A DNA stretch of 64,000 nucleotides from Bacteroidales bacterium (lineage in GTDB: Bacteria; Bacteroidota; Bacteroidia; Bacteroidales; Muribaculaceae). The position numbers and the translations under genes are program-made. Below are positions 51,509 through 60,095 of the stretch, piece by piece (position 1 is the first letter of the stretch; each line of letters opens with the position of its first letter). A model generated the notes under the pieces. That model searched no databases and was not told where the DNA came from. It saw only the letters and a program-made list of their open reading frames with translations. The stretch spans positions 62,001-126,000 of the forward strand of contig SUXJ01000007.1 of the NCBI GenBank assembly GCA_015061005.1, given 5' to 3'.

Positions 51509-52705
51509 TTATTTTACTTTCGCAAGACCGCCCTTTGAAGTTTCCTTATAAATAGACGGAAGGTCGTGTCCCGTCTGCTTCATCACCTCAACGATTCGGT
51601 CAAACGAAACGGAATGACGACCATCGGAAAACGCCGAGTAAAGGTTGGCATCTAATGCTCGCGCAGCCGCATAAGCATTACGCTCAATACATGGTATCTG
51701 CACTAAGCCGCATACCGGATCACATGTCAACCCAAGGTGATGTTCAAGCCCCATTTCTGCAGAGTATTCTACCTGACGGGGTGTTCCTCCAAATAGTTGA
51801 CTCGCTGCCGCTGCAGCCATGGCACAAGCGACTCCGACTTCACCCTGACATCCCACTTCGGCGCCACTGACCGAGGCATTGTATTTAACAACGTTGCCAA
51901 ATAGCCCTGCCGTTGCCAAAGCTCGGAGTATGCGTTGCTCGCTGAACCCCTTAGATGTATACAAATGATATAGAACTGCGGGAAGCACTCCGCATGAGCC
52001 GCATGTGGGCGCTGTCACAATCTTTCCGCCGGCAGCATTCTCTTCACTGACACCAAGTGCGTAAGCATAGACAAGACCGCGAGACTTGAGCGATGCATTA
52101 TACCCTGAGGCGTGCATATAGTAACTCGTGGCTTTGCGTGCCACCCCCAAACCGCCGGGGAGCACCCCTTCATTTTCAATGCCTCGCTGCACTGCAGCCT
52201 TCATCGTTGACCACACTTCTGCAAGGTAATCCCAAATCGAAGCATCTTCACAAATATCAACATATTCCCAAAAACTGTGTCCGGTAGTGTCACACCATTT
52301 CAGAATCTCTCCGATTGTAGTCATCTCATAGACTTTCTCCGCACCCTGACGCTTTTCGCCTTCAGCAATAACGTCACCGCCGCCGATTGAAAATTGCGTA
52401 ACTTCGTCTAATACGCTCCCATCCGCATTAATTGCGCGAAAACGCATTCCGTTAGGGTGAAACGGTAAAAACACATCTGGTTCCCACAAAATCTCGGTCG
52501 GAGCCACCGGATTTAACACGTCTTCAATTGCCTTATCAGTCAAGTGGCCCTTGCCGGTTGCAGCTAAAGAGCCATAAAGGGTTACTTCAAAACGTGCTGC
52601 TTCAGAATTTTTCTTACCAAACTGTTTTGCGGCATTTCGCGGACCCATTGTGTGCGAACTGCTGGGGCCATAACCTATTTTGTAAAGTTGCTTTATCGAT
52701 TCCAT
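51509..52705 (-). CDS. sdaA: L-serine ammonia-lyase (serine dehydratase)
   Basis: KIGYGPSSSHTMGPRNAAKQF; APTCGSCGVLPAVLYHL; CDPVCGLVQIPCIERNAYAAARA; start at internal Met. Confidence 0.94.
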   Translation of the reverse strand: MESIKQLYKIGYGPSSSHTMGPRNAAKQFGKKNSEAARFEVTLYGSLAATGKGHLTDKAIEDVLNPVAPTEILWEPDVFLPFHPNGMRFRAINADGSVLDEVTQFSIGGGDVIAEGEKRQGAEKVYEMTTIGEILKWCDTTGHSFWEYVDICEDASIWDYLAEVWSTMKAAVQRGIENEGVLPGGLGVARKATSYYMHASGYNASLKSRGLVYAYALGVSEENAAGGKIVTAPTCGSCGVLPAVLYHLYTSKGFSEQRILRALATAGLFGNVVKYNASVSGAEVGCQGEVGVACAMAAAAASQLFGGTPRQVEYSAEMGLEHHLGLTCDPVCGLVQIPCIERNAYAAARALDANLYSAFSDGRHSVSFDRIVEVMKQTGHDLPSIYKETSKGGLAKVK

Positions 52706-52770
52706 ATCTGACTGCAAATATACAACAAAGAAATTTAAGTTTCGGTAAAATGAAAGCAAAATATTTTTCA

Positions 52771-52778
52771 TAACTTTG
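52771..52778 (+). promoter_or_regulatory. TAACTTTG -7 element for G3E GTPase gene
   Basis: TAnnTTTG match 31 bp upstream of the ATG. Confidence 0.5.
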
Positions 52779-52808
52779 CAATAAGAATAAACTTCGATTA
52801 AATTAATC

Positions 52809-54014
52809 ATGGAAAGAAAGAATGACACTCCGATATTGCTGCTAACAGGATATTTAGGCAGCGGCAAAACAACGCTCCTCAACGAAATTCTCGCTAACAA
52901 ACGCGGCATAAAATTTGCCGTTATAGTTAATGACATCGGTGAGGTCAACATTGATGCCTCGCTAATTCGCGATGGTGGAATCGTCGGGCAATCGGAAGAA
53001 TCATCTGACTTGATTGCACTGCAAAATGGCTGCATATGTTGTTCTTTGCAAACAGATTTGATGAAACAGATTGATGACCTGATCTGTTCACATCAATTTG
53101 ACTACATTGTAATTGAGGCAAGCGGCATTTGTGAACCCGCGCCCATTGCCCAAACAATATGCACAATGGCAGATGCAGGCGAAAAATCTTCCGCAAATGA
53201 AGTCCCTCGATTGGATTGTATCTGTACGGTGGTTGACGCTCTGCGCATGGCAAGCGAATTTGCGTGCGGTGAAAGCTTGCAAGCGTTTGACCGCACTGAC
53301 GACGACATTGAAAGTTTAGTTATCAGTCAGGTTGAATTCTGCAACATTGTTATTCTCAACAAGATTTCCGAGATAAGCCACGAAGATGCCGGACGAGTTC
53401 GAGCCGTGATTCGTGCCCTACAGCCGAAAGCCAAAATAATTGAAACTGACTATGCAAAGATAGACCTTGATGAAATCATCAACACTGATTTGTTTGACTT
53501 TGAAGAAGTGGCAACGTCTGCAACTTGGGTACGCGAAATAGAGGGGCATCACGACGACCACGAACATGAGCACCACGAACACCACCACGAACACCACCAT
53601 GGTGAGCACTGCCACTGCCATGACTGCGAATCTCATCATTCTCACCTACATTACGGAATTGAAACTTTCGTCTATTATACTCGAAAGCCTTTTGACCTGA
53701 ATAAGTTTGATTACTTTGCCGGGAAACGCTGGCCAATGGGTGTGATTCGCTGCAAAGGGCTCTGCTATTTTTCAAACAACAGAGATATGTGCTATCTGTT
53801 TGAACAAGCCGGTGTTCAAAAAAATCTCAAGCAAGCCGGCTATTGGTATGCGACTGCCCCGGCAGAAGAATTGGAAATCATGTTGGCGCGCGATGCACAG
53901 CTGCGCCGTGACTGGGACCCCGACTATGGCGACCGTATGATTAAATTGGTGTTCATAGGTCAACATCTTGACAAAGAAGAAATCACAAAAGCCCTTGATG
54001 CATGTCTTGCATAA
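52809..54014 (+). CDS. CobW/COG0523 family G3E GTPase (metallochaperone-like) with His-rich loop
   Basis: LLTGYLGSGKTTLLNEIL; NGCICCSLQTDL (CxCC); HHDDHEHEHHEHHHEHHHGEHCHCHDCESHHSH. Confidence 0.94.
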   Translation: MERKNDTPILLLTGYLGSGKTTLLNEILANKRGIKFAVIVNDIGEVNIDASLIRDGGIVGQSEESSDLIALQNGCICCSLQTDLMKQIDDLICSHQFDYIVIEASGICEPAPIAQTICTMADAGEKSSANEVPRLDCICTVVDALRMASEFACGESLQAFDRTDDDIESLVISQVEFCNIVILNKISEISHEDAGRVRAVIRALQPKAKIIETDYAKIDLDEIINTDLFDFEEVATSATWVREIEGHHDDHEHEHHEHHHEHHHGEHCHCHDCESHHSHLHYGIETFVYYTRKPFDLNKFDYFAGKRWPMGVIRCKGLCYFSNNRDMCYLFEQAGVQKNLKQAGYWYATAPAEELEIMLARDAQLRRDWDPDYGDRMIKLVFIGQHLDKEEITKALDACLA

Positions 54015-54907
54015 CTCCTCCACTGCTCCAAAACGGCGACGTCATAGCAATCACCTCACCGGCCTCTGCCATAGCCCCCACCCTAATCGAAGGCGCGGTC
54101 AAAGCTCTGGAAACTGAAGGGTTCTCGGTTCGGGTAATGCCCCATGCGGCAGGTCGCCATGGAAGTTATTCCGGAACTGAATCCGAAAGACTTTCCGACA
54201 TTCAAACTGCGCTGGACTGCCCGGAGATAAAAGCGATTCTGTGTGCTCGTGGGGGCTACGGAGCCGTCCATCTGCTCCCTCACCTCCACTTGAGCCATCC
54301 CAAATGGATCATCGGCTTTAGCGACATTTCCGCGCTTCACGCCCTATGGCACAACCAAGGGTGGCAGTCAATTCACGGTTCAATGGCAAAGGAATTGGCA
54401 CTGTGCAAATGTGAAGGGAATGAAGCAAATCGCCGACTTTTTGAAATCCTTCGCACCGGAATGATGCCTGAAATTGCCTACAATACCCACCCCGGAAGCA
54501 TTCCGGGTATCTCCCAAGGCAAAATCATCGGAGGCAACCTTGCTGTATTGGAGGGTTTGGCCGCTACTCCTTATGATATTCTCAACGAACCATGCATTCT
54601 CGTTATTGAAGATATTGCCGAACCAATCTACAAAGTGGAACGCATCTTTCGGCGGCTAAGATTATCAGGAGCGCTCCAAAGCCTGAAAGGACTCATTGTC
54701 GGACAATTCACCGACTACAAACCCTCGGCTGACTTCTCTGATATGTACTCCATGATTTCATGCGAAATTGCAGACCTTCAATGCCCCGTATCGCTTGGTG
54801 CGCCCATCGGTCACATCGACAATAACCTCCCGTTTATTGAGGGAGCAGAGATTACCCTCAACGTCAACAATAAGACAACGACAATTCAACAAATTGCAGC
54901 AAATTGA
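54002..54907 (+). CDS. LD-carboxypeptidase (S66 family)
   Basis: GDVIAITSPASAIAPTLIEGA; CARGGYGAVHLLPHL; IIGGNLAVLEGLAATPYD. Confidence 0.93.
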   Translation: MSCITPPLLQNGDVIAITSPASAIAPTLIEGAVKALETEGFSVRVMPHAAGRHGSYSGTESERLSDIQTALDCPEIKAILCARGGYGAVHLLPHLHLSHPKWIIGFSDISALHALWHNQGWQSIHGSMAKELALCKCEGNEANRRLFEILRTGMMPEIAYNTHPGSIPGISQGKIIGGNLAVLEGLAATPYDILNEPCILVIEDIAEPIYKVERIFRRLRLSGALQSLKGLIVGQFTDYKPSADFSDMYSMISCEIADLQCPVSLGAPIGHIDNNLPFIEGAEITLNVNNKTTTIQQIAAN

Positions 54908-54989
54908 TTGCAAATTAATGCAAAATGCGTAAATTTGTCGCGATTTTACTAACGTATCACTATTATTCGTCAAAATAACTCACTAAAGA

Positions 54990-56333
54990 ATGAAAGCAAT
55001 AGAAGTAATCGACGAACTCCGCCGTCGTTTTCCGAATGAGCCCGAATATATTCAGGCAGTAGAAGAAGTTCTGTCAACAATTGAAGATACATACAATCAA
55101 TATCCGGAATTTGAACGCTATAATCTGATTGAACGCCTGTGCATACCCGACCGTATTTTCTCATTTCGCGTTTCATGGGTAGATGACTCGGGTAAGGTTC
55201 GCACAAACATGGGCTATCGCGTTCAGCACAACAATGCCATCGGCCCATACAAAGGCGGAATCCGATTTCATAGCTCCGTTAACTTATCGATTCTGAAATT
55301 CCTCGCTTTTGAGCAAACATTTAAGAATTCACTGACCACTCTCGCCATGGGCGGAGCAAAAGGTGGCTCCGATTTCTCGCCTCGCGGCAAGAGCGACATG
55401 GAGATTATGCGCTTCTGCCAAGCCTACATCACAGAGTTATGGCGTCACATTGGAGCTGACACCGACGTGCCAGCAGGCGACATCGGCGTTGGAGGACGTG
55501 AAGTCGGCTACATGTATGGTTACTATAAAAAAATGGCTCGCGAATTCACCGGCACTTTCACCGGCAAAGGTCGCGAATTTGGCGGCTCCCTCGTGCGCCC
55601 GGAAGCCACAGGCTACGGCAACTGCTACTTCCTGCTCAATATGCTTGCCACTCGCGGCATTGATATACGCGAAAAGCGTGTTGCCATTTCCGGCTCGGGA
55701 AATGTTGCAACCTACACTGCCAAGAAACTCATGGAACTGGGGGCTGTGGTTGTGAGCATGAGCGACAGCGATGGTTCAATCTATGCCGCCAATGGTCTGA
55801 CTCAAGAACAGCTCGACTTCATCTTTGAATTGAAAAACGTGATGCGCGGACGCATTCGTGAAGCCGCCGAAGAATATCCCGAAACCATTCAATACTTCCC
55901 CGGCGAACGCCCGTGGCACATCGCCAAGTGCGACATCGCAATGCCTTCTGCCACCCAAAATGAAATCGACGGCGATGATGCGCGCGCTCTGCTTGCTCAA
56001 GGAGTAATCGCCGTGAGCGAAGGTGCAAACATGCCCTCCACCCCGGAAGCAATCAAGGAATTTCTCAACGCAAAAATTCTCTATGCTCCCGGCAAGGCCG
56101 CAAACGCCGGCGGCGTATCGGTCAGCGGACTCGAAATGGCTCAAAACTCCCAGAAACTCTCTTGGAGTGCAGCTGAAGTAGATGCCAAACTAAAAGAAAT
56201 CATGGCGTCTATCCACGAAGCATGCCGCGAATTCGGACAAGAAGACGGCGGATACATCAACTACGTTAAGGGAGCGAACGTGGCCGGATTCATGAAAGTG
56301 GCTCGCGCAATGATGGCTCAGGGCATAATTTGA
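54990..56333 (+). CDS. gdhA: NADP-specific glutamate dehydrogenase
   Basis: GPYKGGIRFHSSVNLSILKFLAFEQTFKNSLTTLAMGGAKGGSDFSPRGKS. Confidence 0.97.
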   Translation: MKAIEVIDELRRRFPNEPEYIQAVEEVLSTIEDTYNQYPEFERYNLIERLCIPDRIFSFRVSWVDDSGKVRTNMGYRVQHNNAIGPYKGGIRFHSSVNLSILKFLAFEQTFKNSLTTLAMGGAKGGSDFSPRGKSDMEIMRFCQAYITELWRHIGADTDVPAGDIGVGGREVGYMYGYYKKMAREFTGTFTGKGREFGGSLVRPEATGYGNCYFLLNMLATRGIDIREKRVAISGSGNVATYTAKKLMELGAVVVSMSDSDGSIYAANGLTQEQLDFIFELKNVMRGRIREAAEEYPETIQYFPGERPWHIAKCDIAMPSATQNEIDGDDARALLAQGVIAVSEGANMPSTPEAIKEFLNAKILYAPGKAANAGGVSVSGLEMAQNSQKLSWSAAEVDAKLKEIMASIHEACREFGQEDGGYINYVKGANVAGFMKVARAMMAQGII

Positions 56334-56385
56334 AGATTTTTTTGAAAAAAATCCCCAAAAGTTTGCACAATTGAAAAACTCTCGC

Positions 56386-56393
56386 TAACTTTG
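56386..56393 (+). promoter_or_regulatory. TAACTTTG -7 element for tandem tRNA-Asn
   Basis: TAnnTTTG match about 42 bp upstream of tRNA. Confidence 0.5.
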
Positions 56394-56434
56394 CAGCGCA
56401 ATTACGGAAACGACCGTAAGTTGGCGAGAAAAAT

Positions 56435-56508
56435 GCTTCAGTAGCTCAGTTGGTTAGAGCACCTGACTGTTAATCAGGGGGTCGTTGGTTCAAGCCCATC
56501 CTGAAGCG
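56435..56508 (+). tRNA. tRNA-Asn (anticodon GTT)
   Basis: gcttcag...ctgaagc acceptor; loop CTGTTAA. Confidence 0.93.
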
Positions 56509-56537
56509 CAAAATAAACATTCTTTCAAAATAACTTT

Positions 56538-56611
56538 GCTTCAGTAGCTCAGTTGGTTAGAGCACCTGACTGTTAATCAGGGGGTCGTTGGTTCAAGCCC
56601 ATCCTGAAGCG
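56538..56611 (+). tRNA. tRNA-Asn (anticodon GTT), identical second copy
   Basis: Same 74-nt sequence as 56435-56508. Confidence 0.93.
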
Positions 56612-56612
56612 C

Positions 56613-56644
56613 AAAACTCCACCACTCTCGGTGGAGTTTTTTTT
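56613..56644 (+). terminator. Terminator after tandem tRNA-Asn
   Basis: AAACTCCACC-actct-cGGTGGAGTTT then T-run. Confidence 0.85.
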
Positions 56645-56690
56645 GCACCTTTTTTACGAAAATCTACGCTTTCACCCTCCATACCCTTCG

Positions 56691-56698
56691 TAACTTTG
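56691..56698 (+). promoter_or_regulatory. TAACTTTG -7 element driving RNA element 1, copy 2
   Basis: TAnnTTTG with upstream ACCCTTCG context shared with copy 1. Confidence 0.6.
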
Positions 56699-56700
56699 CA

Positions 56701-56867
56701 ACATCCAAATGTCAAAGTTAGTACATTGAAATGTTGGAACAAGAGGGTGAATGATCCGTCCCGGTCATTCCAAACACGCCGCCGGGTAGGCCGCGGTCGG
56801 CAAAAACTCAAGGGGGACTCTGTCAGTGCAAGCCTGGGAAACTCGCACCGACCGAGTCCCCCTTTTG
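56701..56867 (+). ncRNA. Structured RNA element 1, copy 2
   Basis: Core near-identical to 20100-20160; 5' hairpin CAACAT..AATGT/ACATT..ATGTTG; terminal stem AAGGGGGACTC/GAGTCCCCCTT perfect 11 bp then TTG. Confidence 0.65.
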
Positions 56868-56963
56868 TCATCTCCGTCTCAATCCACTTAAAACACATTA
56901 GCCCCATAAATCACATAAATTTTAAAAATCATATACACTCTTTCCGATTTCACATTTTTTCAC

Positions 56964-56971
56964 TAACTTTG
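56964..56971 (+). promoter_or_regulatory. TAACTTTG -7 element driving RNA element 2, copy 2
   Basis: TAnnTTTG immediately before GCAGCGCAGACCGCA. Confidence 0.55.
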
Positions 56972-57064
56972 CAGCGCAGACCGCACTGCAGAAGCCCGGT
57001 CATGGGCATTGTGGGAGGGTCGGCAGACATAATGATTAGAAAGCGTTTACTCAACGCTCTTTCT
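56972..57064 (+). ncRNA. Small structured RNA element 2, copy 2
   Basis: Conserved with 20273-20365, including the AGCGTTTACTCAACGCTCTTTCTT terminator hairpin. Confidence 0.6.
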
Positions 57065-57180
57065 TGGCTTTTCGAAATCTGGTAAATTTCAATCACAGTC
57101 AGGTTAGATGCAGCGGTAGATGCCTTTGTGGATATGTATAAATATTGATTAACGCGATAGCGCTAATCCGTATCTCATAT

Positions 57181-57279
57181 TCAGCGTGGGCTTCTGCGTT
57201 GCTCGTTCTACTGTGATGGGCATACCAGAGCCTCGAAAAGCGGGACGAGTAACAAGTACAGACTCTCACGCTTTTTTTA
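57181..57279 (+). ncRNA. Candidate rod-shaped RNA (element 3) with intrinsic terminator
   Basis: AGCGTG (57183-57188)/CACGCT (57267-57272), TCTG/CAGA and an 11-bp stem GTTGCTCGTTC (57198-57208)/GGACGAGTAAC (57243-57253); T7 tract. Confidence 0.55.
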
Positions 57280-57321
57280 TTTCTCGCCTAAATCCGGAGC
57301 GTCTATAAGGCAAAACATTCA

Positions 57322-58644
57322 ATGCTTATGCATACCTTAAAACACATCATCACGGCAGCCATGCTCCTATGCACTGCCACAGCCTTCGCCTATGACTTCG
57401 AAGTCAACGGCATCTATTACAACATCATCTCCGACTCCGAAGTCGAAGTAACCAACGGAGAAAATGCCTATGCTGGCGAAATAATAATCCCCGAAACTGT
57501 AACTTATTCCGAATACTCTACTTCGCCCCTTAAAGTCACTGCAATCGGTGGGGCCGCATTTCTTGGTTGCAGCAGCCTTACGTCAATTGAGATCCCTAAT
57601 AGCGTTACCACTATCAAGGGGAATGCATTTGACTTTTGCATCAGTCTTACGTCAATTGACATTCCTAATAGCGTTACCACTATCGAAAAATATGCCTTTT
57701 ATCGATGCAGATCTTTGGCACAAATTGAAATTCCTAATAGCGTTTCCACTATCGGCAATGGAGCATTTAGTCAATGTAGCAGCCTCACGTCAATTGAGAT
57801 CCCTAATAGCGTTACTGCTATCGGTTATTCCGCATTTCTTGGTTGCGGCAGCCTCACGTCAATTGAAATTCCTAATAGCGTTACTGCTATCGGTCATTCC
57901 GCATTTCGTGGTTGCGGCAGCCTCACGTCAATTAAAATTTCCAATAACATAACCTCTCTTCCCAGTGATATTTTTCGTGGATGCAATGGCTTGACATCAA
58001 TTGACATTCCCAATAGCGTAACCAATATTGATGATTATGCATTTGGCGATTGCACTAGCCTTACATCAATTACGATTCCTAATAGCGTAACCATTATCGA
58101 TGTTTTCGCATTTTACGGATGCACTAGCCTTACATCAATTAAGATTCCTAATAGCGTAACCTATATTCATGATGGCGCATTTTACGGATGCACTAACCTG
58201 ACATCAATTGAATTGCCCAATAGCATAACCAAACTTTCTCCTGTTACTTTTGCTAATTGCAGTGGCCTAATCTCAATTAGATTACCCAGCAACATCGGTG
58301 CAATTGGGGATGGAGCTTGCTATAATTGTAGTAATTTACAACACATATACTGTCTACGTGAAGTTCCTGCTGCGTGTTTGATGGAGGATAGAGGATGTTT
58401 TCAAGGCGTCCCGGTTGAAACCTGCGTACTGCACGTGCCGGCAGGCTGTGTTGAGGCGTATCAAGCTGCCGACGGTTGGAAAGACTTCGTAAACATCGTG
58501 GGCGACGCAGCCGGCATCGAAAACGTCACAACCGCTGACGGTCCGGCGGAATACTTCGACCTGCAGGGCAGAAAAGTCACCGCCCCATCCAACGGTATCT
58601 TCATCAAAAAACAAGGCAACTCCACCTCAAAAATCAAACTCTAA
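57322..58644 (+). CDS. BspA-like LRR_5 secreted protein (copy A)
   Basis: Signal peptide; repeated CxSLTSIEIPNSVTTI units; C-terminal EYFDLQGRKVTAPSNGIFIKKQGN. Confidence 0.92.
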   Translation: MLMHTLKHIITAAMLLCTATAFAYDFEVNGIYYNIISDSEVEVTNGENAYAGEIIIPETVTYSEYSTSPLKVTAIGGAAFLGCSSLTSIEIPNSVTTIKGNAFDFCISLTSIDIPNSVTTIEKYAFYRCRSLAQIEIPNSVSTIGNGAFSQCSSLTSIEIPNSVTAIGYSAFLGCGSLTSIEIPNSVTAIGHSAFRGCGSLTSIKISNNITSLPSDIFRGCNGLTSIDIPNSVTNIDDYAFGDCTSLTSITIPNSVTIIDVFAFYGCTSLTSIKIPNSVTYIHDGAFYGCTNLTSIELPNSITKLSPVTFANCSGLISIRLPSNIGAIGDGACYNCSNLQHIYCLREVPAACLMEDRGCFQGVPVETCVLHVPAGCVEAYQAADGWKDFVNIVGDAAGIENVTTADGPAEYFDLQGRKVTAPSNGIFIKKQGNSTSKIKL

Positions 58645-60095
58645 ACAGGTATGAAACTAAAATCATTAGTAGCATCTATAATGTGCTGCATGGCTGCCAC
58701 AGCCTTCGCCCAAGACTTCGAAGTCAACGGCATCTACTACAACATCATCTCCGACTCCGAAGTCGAAGTAACCAACGGAGAAAATGCCTATGCTGGCGAA
58801 ATAATAATCCCCGAAACTGTAACTTATTCCGAATACTCTACTTCGCCCCTTAAAGTCACTGCAATCGGTGGGGCCGCATTTCTTGGTTGCAGCAGCCTTA
58901 CGTCAATTGAGATCCCTAATAGCGTTACCACTATCAAGGGGAATGCATTTGACTTTTGCATCAGTCTTACGTCAATTGACATTCCTAATAGCGTTACCAC
59001 TATCGAAAAATATGCCTTTTATCGATGCAGATCTTTGGCACAAATTGAAATTCCTAATAGCGTTTCCACTATCGGCAATGGAGCATTTAGTCAATGTAGC
59101 AGCCTCACGTCAATTGAGATCCCTAATAGCGTTACTGCTATCGGTTATTCCGCATTTCTTGGTTGCGGCAGCCTCACGTCAATTGAAATTCCTAATAGCG
59201 TTACTGCTATCGGTCATTCCGCATTTCGTGGTTGCGGCAGCCTCACGTCAATTAAAATTTCCAATAACATAACCTCTCTTCCCAGTGATATTTTTCGTGG
59301 ATGCAATGGCTTGACATCAATTGACATTCCCAATAGCGTAACCAATATTGATGATTATGCATTTGGCGATTGCACTAGCCTTACATCAATTACGATTCCT
59401 AATAGCGTAACCATTATCGATGTTTTCGCATTTTACGGATGCACTAGCCTTACATCAATTAAGATTCCTAATAGCGTAACCTATATTCATGATGGCGCAT
59501 TTTACGGATGCACTAACCTGACATCAATTGAATTGCCCAATAGCATAACCAAACTTTCTCCTGTTACTTTTGCTAATTGCAGTGGCCTAATCTCAATTAG
59601 ATTACCCAGCAACATCGGTGCAATTGGGGATGGAGCTTGCTATAATTGTAGTAATTTACAACACATATACTGTCTACGTGAAGTTCCTGCTGCGTGTTTG
59701 ATGGAGGATAGAGGATGTTTTCAAGGCGTCCCGGTTGAAACCTGCGTACTGCACGTGCCGGCAGGCTGTGTTGAGGCGTATCAAGCTGCCGACGGTTGGA
59801 AAGACTTCGTAAACATCGTGGGCGACGCAGCCGGCATCGAAAACGTCACAACCGCTGACGGTCCGGCGGAATACTTCGACCTGCAGGGCAGAAAAGTCAC
59901 CGCCCCATCCAACGGTATCTTCATCAAAAAACAAGGCAACTCCACCTCAAAAATCAAACTCTAAACAGGTATGAAACTAAAATCATTAGTAGCATCTATA
60001 ATGTGCTGCATGGCTGCCACAGCCTTCGCCCAAGACTTCGAAGTCAACGGCATCTACTACAACATCATCTCCGACTCCGAAGTCGAAGTAACCAA
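57418..60095 (+). repeat. Tandem direct duplication, unit 1320 bp (57418-58775 matches 58738-60095)
   Basis: Line-by-line identity at offset 1320 by eye; left boundary at T/C difference 57417/58737, right boundary at 58776/60096. Confidence 0.93.
58651..59964 (+). CDS. BspA-like LRR_5 secreted protein (copy B, chimeric)
   Basis: Signal peptide MKLKSLVASIMCCMAATAFAQ shared with 59971 gene; LRR body identical to 57322 gene. Confidence 0.92.
   Translation: MKLKSLVASIMCCMAATAFAQDFEVNGIYYNIISDSEVEVTNGENAYAGEIIIPETVTYSEYSTSPLKVTAIGGAAFLGCSSLTSIEIPNSVTTIKGNAFDFCISLTSIDIPNSVTTIEKYAFYRCRSLAQIEIPNSVSTIGNGAFSQCSSLTSIEIPNSVTAIGYSAFLGCGSLTSIEIPNSVTAIGHSAFRGCGSLTSIKISNNITSLPSDIFRGCNGLTSIDIPNSVTNIDDYAFGDCTSLTSITIPNSVTIIDVFAFYGCTSLTSIKIPNSVTYIHDGAFYGCTNLTSIELPNSITKLSPVTFANCSGLISIRLPSNIGAIGDGACYNCSNLQHIYCLREVPAACLMEDRGCFQGVPVETCVLHVPAGCVEAYQAADGWKDFVNIVGDAAGIENVTTADGPAEYFDLQGRKVTAPSNGIFIKKQGNSTSKIKL

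Noticed and set aside
53418-53645. Minus-strand Val/Met-rich ORF
   Set aside because: Antisense to the His-codon-rich segment of the G3E GTPase
56588-57085. 165-aa + strand ORF
   Set aside because: Runs through a tRNA end, terminator, RNA element 1 and RNA element 2; not a credible protein
57322-59964. Diversity-generating retroelement (variable repeat/template repeat) idea for the BspA genes
   Set aside because: No reverse transcriptase or accessory gene in the window, and no A-specific substitution pattern between the copies (they are identical)
57418-60095. Insertion sequence or composite transposon explanation for the 1320-bp repeat
   Set aside because: No transposase, terminal inverted repeats or target-site duplication; boundaries lie inside homologous coding sequence, as expected for recombination
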